64,000 nucleotides of DNA, taken from positions 992,001 through 1,056,000 of the forward strand of contig JACKFA010000003.1 of NCBI GenBank assembly GCA_020632715.1, given 5' to 3'. The DNA comes from Deltaproteobacteria bacterium. GTDB taxonomy: Bacteria > Myxococcota_A > UBA9042 > PHBI01. The position numbers and the translations under genes were made by a program. A model generated the notes under the pieces. That model worked only from the letters and a program-made list of their open reading frames with translations, did no database searches and had not been told where the DNA came from. Below, one piece after another: positions 8,576 through 15,207 of the stretch (its first letter is position 1; each line of letters opens with the position of its first letter).

Positions 8576-10246
8576 CTACGGCATCTCGTAGAACTCCGAG
8601 AAGAACGACCGGCTGCGCTTCTGCGCGAGGATCTTCCCGCCCCGCCCTCCCGCGCCGGCGCCCGTGTTGCCGTCGACCGTGTGGACGGTGTCCCCGTCGA
8701 CGCGCGTGACGACGCACATGTGCTGGAAGTGGTCCTTCGCGTATGCCATGTCGCCGGCCTTGGGCTGATACTTCGACGAGCTACCGTGCGCCTTGAACTT
8801 GTGATGCGGCGCCCCCGCGCCGCCGTTGCCCCAGGTGCCGCTGAAGCCGACCTGCTTGAAGATCCAGTTCGCGAAGATGCCGCACCAGTCAGGACGCTTC
8901 AGGTCGTACCGGATCACCTCGTACTCGGGCGTCGTGATCAGGAAGCCGCCCGAGCAGGTCTCCTTGTGGATCCGCCAGAGGAGCTCCGATCCGACACACG
9001 CCTTGACGTTCTTCTCTTTGTACTTGCCCGGGACGGCGGGGAAGTTCTTGGTCTGGCCGCTCCAGACGGTAGCCTGCGTGGCGCCGACATAGGCGTTGGC
9101 GAGCGTCGCGGCCGCTAGCCCCTTGCTGTGCACGGTCCCGGCGGCCTTCTGACGGTCCCACTCGCGGACGATCTCGTCGAAGCCGTAGAGCGCGTTCATC
9201 GAGTGCAGCGCGCCGCGCAGGTTCTCGTGCGGGTGGCGCTTCGTGGGGTCGCCGGCGTCGGCCTGCGAGTCGAGGTCGAAGATGCGCTGCTTCGCCTCCG
9301 CGTAGCTGTTCGCCTGAAAGTCCGGCGGGAACTGGAGCGAGAGATAGCCCCGCGTCGAGGCCGTCGCGTTCAGGAGCTGCTGCGCCACCGGGGAGAAGCC
9401 GCCCCCGCCAGCCCCACCCTGCGCCAACGCCTGCGAGATGGGCGTCGGCCCGAGCGCCGCGAGCCCCGTCGCGCTCGACGCCGACACGCCGACGACGCTC
9501 AGGAGGCTCGCGAGGAGCCCGTCGATGTCCGCCGCTGGCGTCGACGGGTCGCTCAGGCGCGCGTAGATCGCCTGCACCTTCGCCGGGTCCGGCCCAGACC
9601 CCGACGTCGTCGCCGGCGGCGCCTCGCCCCCCTTGCCGCCCTTCTCCGGCGGCGCGCCCTTCGAAGGCGTCGACGCGCCCGTCTTCGTCGTGGCCGGCGG
9701 GCTCGGCGTCGCCTTGCCGCCCGGCGTCGTCGTGGTCGCCCCACCCGGCGTCGCCGGCGGCGTCGGCGTCTTGGGCGTCGGCGTCTTCGGCGTCGTCGTC
9801 GCGGGCGGGGTCGCCCCGCCGCCCCCGCCGCCGCCCGCCCTCGCGTCCATCGCCCCGAGCGTCTTCGGCCCGACGATGGCGTCGGCCGCGAGCCCGACGG
9901 CCCGCTGGAAGCTCCGGACCCCGGCGCCCGTCACGCGCCCGAAGATCCCGTCCGCCACGCCGCAGTCGTGCCCGAGCCCCGTCAGGACCTCCTGCACCGC
10001 CCGCACCGCGTCGCCGCGCTGCCCCTCGCGCACGACGCCCGCGCCGCGCATCACCGCGTCGAGCCCCGGGACTCCGCTCAAGCGCGCCGAGCGCAGCGCG
10101 CCGCCCTCGGCCGGCGGGACGAGCGCCGTCGACTGCGAGGCGTAGTCGTCCCCCACCGGCGCTGCGCCGCGCCGCTCGGCCGCGGGCTCGCTCGCCGTGG
10201 TCGCGGGTGCCGTCGTCGTCGCGCGCTCATCCTGCTTCGCGTACAT
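8576..10246 (-). CDS. Peptidoglycan-binding protein with CHAP-type hydrolase domain
   Basis: A 556-residue protein. After an unusual Ala/Thr-rich N-terminus without a classical signal peptide (MYAKQDERATTTAPATT), residues about 70-135 form a PG_binding_1 domain ('LREGQRGDAVRAVQEVLTGLG', 'DGIFGRVTGAGVRSFQ..VGL..D.IVGPKTL' type). A long Pro/Thr/Gly linker follows. The C-terminal 110 residues resemble a CHAP/NlpC-like amidase fold: Cys455 in 'DWCGIFANWIF', His509 in 'DHFQHMCVV' and Asn527 in 'VDGNTG' match the Cys/His/Asn layout. It probably cuts peptidoglycan or a similar peptide. The start has a GGGGGG ribosome site. It lies 46 bases after a same-strand unknown gene, so the two are likely co-transcribed. 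It could be a delivered cell-wall toxin or a self-acting hydrolase. Confidence 0.8.
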   Translation of the reverse strand: MYAKQDERATTTAPATTASEPAAERRGAAPVGDDYASQSTALVPPAEGGALRSARLSGVPGLDAVMRGAGVVREGQRGDAVRAVQEVLTGLGHDCGVADGIFGRVTGAGVRSFQRAVGLAADAIVGPKTLGAMDARAGGGGGGGATPPATTTPKTPTPKTPTPPATPGGATTTTPGGKATPSPPATTKTGASTPSKGAPPEKGGKGGEAPPATTSGSGPDPAKVQAIYARLSDPSTPAADIDGLLASLLSVVGVSASSATGLAALGPTPISQALAQGGAGGGGFSPVAQQLLNATASTRGYLSLQFPPDFQANSYAEAKQRIFDLDSQADAGDPTKRHPHENLRGALHSMNALYGFDEIVREWDRQKAAGTVHSKGLAAATLANAYVGATQATVWSGQTKNFPAVPGKYKEKNVKACVGSELLWRIHKETCSGGFLITTPEYEVIRYDLKRPDWCGIFANWIFKQVGFSGTWGNGGAGAPHHKFKAHGSSSKYQPKAGDMAYAKDHFQHMCVVTRVDGDTVHTVDGNTGAGAGGRGGKILAQKRSRSFFSEFYEMP

Positions 10247-10292
10247 GAATCCCCCCTCATCGGAGAGCGATAGGTCGACGAGACCGCAGCGC

Positions 10293-10877
10293 TCAGGACC
10301 TCTTCCGGCGCTTGCGGCCCGACGGCGCGCTCCGCCCCATCATCTCGTCGCAGTGCTGCTTCCACCGCCGCCGCTCGGCCTCGACCGCGGCGTCGACCAG
10401 CGGCTCGGCCTCGAATCGCGGGCGCCTCGCGTAGACGCCGTCCGGGAGCGCGTAGCCGGCCCAGCTCGGCCCCTCCGTCGGCTGCGCCCCGCCCGCGGCG
10501 GACTCGTCGTGCCACGGCCACGACCACCCCTCGGGCGTGCAGAGCGCGACCGCCTCCGCGAGCGGCCGGGCGTCGTGCAGCGACTCGAGGATCCCGCCGA
10601 CGCAGGTCGCGAGCGGATAGTCGAGCTCGTCCACGGCCGGATCCGTCTGGCGGAAGCGCAAGAGGAGCCAGTCGCGCGACCAGACCCACGGCGCGCAGAC
10701 GACGCCGCAGCCGAGGTCGTCGTCGAACGCGTCCGACACCGACTCCTCGAAACGCTTCGCGAGCGCCGGGCGGTCGACGAAGTCCACGAACGTCGCGAAG
10801 CGGACCTCGACGACGTGCTCGACCGAACGATCCGCGTCGTAGCCGTAGCCCCAGAACGGGAAGGGATAGTCATCCAT
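10293..10877 (-). CDS. Unknown 194-residue protein upstream of the CHAP protein
   Basis: No family recognised. The protein is acidic and aromatic-rich at the N-terminus (MDDYPFPFWGYGYDADRSVEH), rich in Trp (for example VWSRDWLLLRF and WSWPWHDE), and ends in a basic tail (SGRKRRKRS). It has no signal peptide or membrane segment. Start ATG at 10877 was chosen over the longer frame because GAGGAGG precedes it at good spacing. It is 46 bases upstream of the CHAP-domain gene and likely shares its transcript. It could be a cognate partner, such as an immunity or chaperone protein, for that hydrolase; this rests only on position. Confidence 0.7.
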   Translation of the reverse strand: MDDYPFPFWGYGYDADRSVEHVVEVRFATFVDFVDRPALAKRFEESVSDAFDDDLGCGVVCAPWVWSRDWLLLRFRQTDPAVDELDYPLATCVGGILESLHDARPLAEAVALCTPEGWSWPWHDESAAGGAQPTEGPSWAGYALPDGVYARRPRFEAEPLVDAAVEAERRRWKQHCDEMMGRSAPSGRKRRKRS

Positions 10878-10963
10878 CGCCGCGCCTCCTCGGGTCGGCC
10901 GCTCGCGGACCACGCACAACGACCGTAACAGAACGCTCGATTGTTAGCCCGACCCGACATCGC

Positions 10964-10993
10964 TTGACAAACCAATAAGTGACAACTTATATA
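10964..10993 (+). promoter_or_regulatory. Promoter with embedded operator palindrome, arsR-type gene
   Basis: A perfect -35 TTGACA lies at 10964-10969 and an A/T-rich -10 (TATATA at 10988-10993) at 18 bases spacing. Between and overlapping them is a perfect inverted repeat ATAAGT-GACA-ACTTAT at 10975-10990. This is an ideal place for the ArsR-family protein encoded next to block its own promoter. The predicted start of transcription falls at about 10999-11001, on the ATG itself (11000), so the mRNA may be leaderless. Confidence 0.7.
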
Positions 10994-10999
10994 TTACAC

Positions 11000-11338
11000 A
11001 TGCTCCCGAGCGCCACCGCGGCCGAGAACAAGATCTTCCAGGCCCTCGCCGACCCGAGCCGCCGCGCCATCTTCGAGGCGCTGACCCTCGGCGAGGCCGC
11101 CGTGAAGGACCTCACCGCGCGCTTCTCCATCTCGCAGCCCGCCGTCTCGCAGCACCTCGCGACCCTCCGCGACGCCGGCCTCGTCGACGGCCGCCGCGAG
11201 GGCCGCTGCGTCTACTACCGCGTCCAGCCCGAGGGGCTCGCCCCCCTCGTCGACTGGATCGCCCACTTCCGCGCCTTCTGGACCGACCGCCTCGGTCGCC
11301 TCGAACAGCTCCTCGACACCCTGGACGACGCCCCATGA
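11000..11338 (+). CDS. ArsR/SmtB-family transcriptional repressor
   Basis: A 112-residue winged-helix regulator. 'KIFQALADPSRRAIFEAL' (residues about 11-28) is the classic ArsR N-terminal signature. The recognition helix is 'FSISQPAVSQHLATLRDAGLV' and the wing is 'DGRREGRCVYYRVQP'. It lacks the CxC metal site of true arsenic sensors, so it belongs to the non-metal ArsR subgroup that travels with SRPBCC proteins. I chose ATG 11000 because the GTG at 10979 lies inside the operator palindrome and upstream of the predicted transcription start. Its stop overlaps the next gene's ATG by four bases (ATGA). It probably represses its own operon. Confidence 0.92.
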   Translation: MLPSATAAENKIFQALADPSRRAIFEALTLGEAAVKDLTARFSISQPAVSQHLATLRDAGLVDGRREGRCVYYRVQPEGLAPLVDWIAHFRAFWTDRLGRLEQLLDTLDDAP

Positions 11339-11775
11339 CCATCGCCGATCTCACCCCGAAGTCCGAGACCTCCGCCCTCACCTTCGAGCTCGACCTCGCG
11401 CACCCGCCGCAGAAGGTCTGGCGCGCCCTCACCGAGCCAGAGCTCCTCGCCCGCTGGCTCCTCCCGACCATCGGCCTCGACCTCACGCCCGGCGCCGCCT
11501 TCACCCTGAAGACCGACCCGCAGCCCGGCTGGGACGGCGTCGTCGACTGCCGCGTCCTCGCCGTCGACCCCTACAAGGGCCTCTCCTACGCCTGGGTCGT
11601 CGGCGACATCGACACCGTCGTCACCTTCTCCCTCGACGAGACCGCCCGCGGCACGAAGCTCACGATCGTCCAGTCCGGCTTCCGCGAGGACCAGAAGCGG
11701 AACTTCGGCGGCGCCCGCTACGGCTGGCGCATGATGACCGAGAAGCTCGTCGCCGTCCTCGACGACCCCAGCTGA
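11335..11775 (+). CDS. SRPBCC/AHSA1-family protein
   Basis: A 146-residue START-like protein of the SRPBCC superfamily, AHSA1/CalC-type. The pattern 'FELDLAHPPQKVWRALTEPELLARWLLP' starts the helix-grip fold, and the typical C-terminal long helix ('GGARYGWRMMTEKLVAVLDD') closes it. Members bind hydrophobic ligands in a deep cavity. Some (CalC) confer self-resistance to DNA-damaging natural products, but most are uncharacterised. Translation is coupled to the ArsR gene through an ATGA overlap, a pairing that recurs widely in bacteria and suggests that the SRPBCC protein binds or sequesters the ligand whose presence relieves repression. Confidence 0.9.
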   Translation: MTIADLTPKSETSALTFELDLAHPPQKVWRALTEPELLARWLLPTIGLDLTPGAAFTLKTDPQPGWDGVVDCRVLAVDPYKGLSYAWVVGDIDTVVTFSLDETARGTKLTIVQSGFREDQKRNFGGARYGWRMMTEKLVAVLDDPS

Positions 11776-11989
11776 TCGCCCACAGGCGCGCGAGGGCGCC
11801 GTCGCCCTCGCCGACGCCCCCGTTCCCGGCCCTCTCCGCCCGCGACCGCGAGACGAAGCGCGGCGAGTTGGGCTATGGGCTCATCGTGGCGGCCTCGCCG
11901 CGTTCGTCGCCGCCGGCGCCCTCGCCGCGTCACCGACGTCCGCCTCGCCCCGAGCCCGCCACCGCCCCGCCCTCACCGAAGGACCGCCC

Positions 11990-14371
11990 ATGACCGCGCC
12001 CGAGCGCTCCCCGCAGCACCCCGCCGACAGCCACGACCTCATCCGCGTCCAGGGCGCCCGCGTCAACAACCTGAAGGACGTGAGCGTCGAGCTCCCGAAG
12101 CGCCGCCTCACCGTCTTCACGGGCGTGTCCGGCTCGGGCAAGTCCTCGCTCGTCTTCGGCACCATCGCCGCCGAGTCGCAGCGCCTCATCAACGAGACCT
12201 ACAGCGCCTTCGTCCAGGGCTTCATGCCCTCCCTCTCGCGCCCCGAGGTCGACGTGCTCGACGGCCTCACCACCGCCATCCTCGTCGATCAGGAGCGCCT
12301 CGGCGCCAACGTCCGCTCGACCGTCGGCACCGTGACCGACGTCAACGCCATGCTCCGCGTCCTCTGGAGCCGCCTCGGCGAGCCCCGCATCGGCTCCTCG
12401 CAGGCCTTCTCCTTCAACGTCCCCACCGCGCGCGGCGGCGGCTCCATCGTCATCGAGAAGGGCGACGGCAAGAAGGTCGAGAAGCGCACCTTCGAGATCC
12501 TCGGCGGCATGTGCCCGCGCTGCGAGGGCACGGGCACCGTCACCGACCTCGCCCTCTCCGAGCTCTTCGACGACTCGAAGTCCCTCGACGAGGGCGCCCT
12601 CACCATCCCCGGCTATGGCACCGACGGCTGGAACGTCCGCCTCTACAAGGAGTCGGGCTTCCTCGACCCGAAGAAGCCCATCAAGGACTACACGAAGAAG
12701 GAGCTCGCCGACTTCCTCCACAAGGACGCCTGCAAGGTGAAGATCGGCGGCGTGAACCTCACCTACGAGGGGCTCATCCCGCGACTCCAGAAGTCGATGC
12801 TCCAGAAGGACGTGGAGGCCATGCAGCCCCACATCCGCGCCTTCGTCGAGCGCGCCGTCACGTTCCAGACCTGCCCCGCGTGCGACGGCACGCGCCTCTC
12901 CGAGAGCGCCCGCTCCTCGAAGATCGCCGGCATCAACATCGCCGACGCCTGCGCCATGCAGGTGAGCGACCTCGCCGCCTGGGTCCGCGCGCTCGACGCC
13001 CCCACCGTGGCTCCCCTCCTCGCCTCGCTCCGCCACGCCCTCGACTCGTTCGTCGAGATCGGCCTCGGCTACCTCTCCCTCGACCGCGCCTCCGGCACCC
13101 TCTCCGGCGGCGAGGCGCAGCGCACCAAGATGGTCCGCCACCTCGGCTCCTCGCTCACCGACGTCACCTACGTCTTCGACGAGCCCACCATCGGGCTCCA
13201 CCCCCACGACATCCGGCGCATGAACGACCTCCTCCTGCGCCTCCGCGACAAGGGCAACACCGTCCTCGTCGTCGAGCACAAGCCGGAGGTCATCGCCATC
13301 GCCGACCACGTCGTCGACCTCGGGCCGCGCGCCGGCACCGCGGGCGGCGAGGTCGTCTTCGAGGGCTCGGTCGCCGGGCTCCGCGCGAGCGACACGCTCA
13401 CCGGCCGCCACCTGAGCGACCGCGCCACCCTGAAGGCCAAGGTCCGGAAGCCCACGGGCTCGCTGCCCATCCGCGGCGCGACCGCCCACAACCTGCAGGG
13501 CGTCGACGTCGACGTCCCGCTCGGCGTCCTCGTCGTCGTCACGGGCGTCGCCGGCTCCGGCAAGAGCTCGCTCATCCACGGCTCGGTGTCCCCGCGCGAG
13601 GGCGTCGTCACCGTCGACCAGACCGGGATCCGCGGCTCGCGCCGCAGCAACCCCGCCACCTACACCGGCCTCCTCGACCCCATCCGCAAGGCCTTCGCGA
13701 AGGCGAACGGCGTCAAACCCGCCCTCTTCAGCCCGAACTCCGAGGGGGCCTGCCCGACCTGCAACGGCGCCGGCGTCGTCTACATCGACCTCGGCATGAT
13801 GGCCGGGATCTCGACCCTCTGCGAGGAGTGCGAGGGGCGCCGCTTCCAGGCGGCCGTCCTCGACTACCACTTCGGCGGGCTCGACATCGCCGCCGTCCTC
13901 GACCTCCCGGTCGACGACGCCCTCCGCTTCTTCGGCGGCGGCCCCGGCAAGCTCCCCGCCGCGAAGGCCATCCTGAAGCGCCTCTCCGACGTCGGGCTCG
14001 GCTACCTGCGCCTCGGCCAGCCGCTCACGACCCTCTCGGGCGGCGAGCGGCAGCGCCTGAAGCTCGCGACCGAGATGGCGCAGGACGGCGGCATCTACGT
14101 CCTCGACGAGCCGACCGTCGGCCTCCACCTCGCCGATCTCGCGCAGCTCCTCCGCCTCCTCGACCAGCTCGTCGACAGCGGCAAGTCCGTCGTCGTCATC
14201 GAGCACCACCTCGCCGTGATGGCCCACGCCGACTGGATCATCGACCTCGGGCCGGGCGCCGGCCACGACGGCGGGCGCGTCGTCTTCGAGGGGCTCCCCG
14301 CCGACCTCGTCGCCGCGCGCTCGACGCTGACCGGCGAGCACCTCGCCGCCTTCGTCGGGGCCGAGGCCTGA
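11990..14371 (+). CDS. UvrA-like ABC ATPase (DrrC-type, UvrA class II)
   Basis: A 793-residue twin-ATPase ABC protein of the UvrA family, shorter than true UvrA (about 940). Half 1 has Walker A 'GVSGSGKSS' (near residue 51), zinc pairs CPRCEGTG and CPACDGTR, signature LSGGEAQR and Walker B VFDEPTIGLHP. Half 2 has 'GVAGSGKSS', zinc pairs CPTCNGAG and CEECEGRR, signature LSGGERQR and Walker B VLDEPTVGLHL. The length matches the DrrC/UvrA2 class found in antibiotic producers, where it protects DNA from intercalating drugs. These proteins have reduced UvrB-binding regions, so classical excision repair is unlikely to be its job. It lies 214 bases after the ArsR-SRPBCC pair and directly before a DUF6624 gene. 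Resistance to a DNA-binding compound is the best inference. Confidence 0.88.
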   Translation: MTAPERSPQHPADSHDLIRVQGARVNNLKDVSVELPKRRLTVFTGVSGSGKSSLVFGTIAAESQRLINETYSAFVQGFMPSLSRPEVDVLDGLTTAILVDQERLGANVRSTVGTVTDVNAMLRVLWSRLGEPRIGSSQAFSFNVPTARGGGSIVIEKGDGKKVEKRTFEILGGMCPRCEGTGTVTDLALSELFDDSKSLDEGALTIPGYGTDGWNVRLYKESGFLDPKKPIKDYTKKELADFLHKDACKVKIGGVNLTYEGLIPRLQKSMLQKDVEAMQPHIRAFVERAVTFQTCPACDGTRLSESARSSKIAGINIADACAMQVSDLAAWVRALDAPTVAPLLASLRHALDSFVEIGLGYLSLDRASGTLSGGEAQRTKMVRHLGSSLTDVTYVFDEPTIGLHPHDIRRMNDLLLRLRDKGNTVLVVEHKPEVIAIADHVVDLGPRAGTAGGEVVFEGSVAGLRASDTLTGRHLSDRATLKAKVRKPTGSLPIRGATAHNLQGVDVDVPLGVLVVVTGVAGSGKSSLIHGSVSPREGVVTVDQTGIRGSRRSNPATYTGLLDPIRKAFAKANGVKPALFSPNSEGACPTCNGAGVVYIDLGMMAGISTLCEECEGRRFQAAVLDYHFGGLDIAAVLDLPVDDALRFFGGGPGKLPAAKAILKRLSDVGLGYLRLGQPLTTLSGGERQRLKLATEMAQDGGIYVLDEPTVGLHLADLAQLLRLLDQLVDSGKSVVVIEHHLAVMAHADWIIDLGPGAGHDGGRVVFEGLPADLVAARSTLTGEHLAAFVGAEA

Positions 14372-14424
14372 CGGGCGCCGGCCCGGAGCACCGCGACGAC
14401 GCCCTCCGCGAGCGCCTCCTCGCG

Positions 14425-14979
14425 ATGGCGCGCGAGGACGGCCGCGTCCGCGCCGAGCTCGCCGCCACGGGCGAGCTCTACGACGGCTACGCCCCGCGCA
14501 TGGCCGCCGTGCACGACGCCCACGCCGCCGAGCTCGCGCGCGTCATCGACGCCCACGGCTGGCCCGGCCGACGCCTCGTCGGCGACGACGGCGCCGACGC
14601 CGCGTGGCTCGTGCTGCAGCACGCCATCGGCCACCCGGCGCTCCTCCGCCGGGCCTTGCCGCTCCTCGCGCGCGCGGCCGCGCTCGGCGACGTCCCGGCC
14701 GCGCACGTCGCCCACCTCGACGACCGGATCCGCGCCTTCGAGGGCCGGCCCCAGCGCTACGGCACCCAGCTCGACTGGGACGCCCACGGCGTCCTGAGCC
14801 CCCTCCCCCTCGAGGACCCCGCGCGCGTCGACGCCCTGCGCGCCGAGGTCGGCCTCGGCCCGCTCGCGGCGCACGTCGAGAGCGTGCGCGCCACCGCCGG
14901 TCGGCCCCCCGCCGATCTGGCCGCGCGCGAGCGCGACGCGCGCGCCTGGGCGCGACGGGTCGGCTGGCGCGCCGACTGA
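14425..14979 (+). CDS. DUF6624-family protein
   Basis: A 184-residue protein (from ATG 14425) with the DUF6624 hallmarks 'GWPGRRLVGDDGADAAWLVLQHA', 'ALLRRALPLLARAAALGD', 'HLDDRIRAFEGRPQRYGTQ'. The family occurs in actinobacteria and myxobacteria and has no known activity. The start is uncertain. Residues that look like the beginning of the domain (RERLLAMAREDGRVRAEL) extend upstream of the ATG, and the only in-frame candidate there is a CTG at 14368 that overlaps the stop of the UvrA-like gene as CTGA. Either that non-standard start is used or the domain is slightly truncated. Tight coupling implies that it works with, or is at least co-made with, the UvrA-like protein. Confidence 0.8.
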   Translation: MAREDGRVRAELAATGELYDGYAPRMAAVHDAHAAELARVIDAHGWPGRRLVGDDGADAAWLVLQHAIGHPALLRRALPLLARAAALGDVPAAHVAHLDDRIRAFEGRPQRYGTQLDWDAHGVLSPLPLEDPARVDALRAEVGLGPLAAHVESVRATAGRPPADLAARERDARAWARRVGWRAD

Positions 14980-15207
14980 ACAACCCTTGGGTCGGTTTTC
15001 GGGCCGGCATCGTGGCGCTCGACCGCCGCGCCGGTTACCGTCGCCGCAAAATCGCTTCAGCAACCGCGACACCCGTCCGAAGACCCACGTACCGGCCGTT
15101 ACGCCGATCGCGAGGCCCAGGATGAGCGAGGACATGAGCCCCGGACGCCCTCATGAGGCACGCGCGACCCCCCGGTCGCGCGCCGGCGGAGCCTCGCGAG
15201 GAGGCCC

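Noticed and set aside
10979..10999. GTG start for the ArsR-type gene
   Set aside because: It lies in the operator palindrome and upstream of the predicted transcription start; the family begins at or after the ATG at 11000.
11930..14341. Minus-strand frame of 803 codons opposite the UvrA-like gene
   Set aside because: Composition is the mirror of the real gene; no domain and no start signal.
15033..15135. Minus-strand frame starting MSSLILGLAIGVTAGTWVFG, looks like a membrane helix
   Set aside because: The frame runs on without a stop through the DUF6624 and UvrA-like genes on the other strand and loses all sense; no ending is available, so it is likely chance in GC-rich DNA, though the first 35 residues are suggestive.
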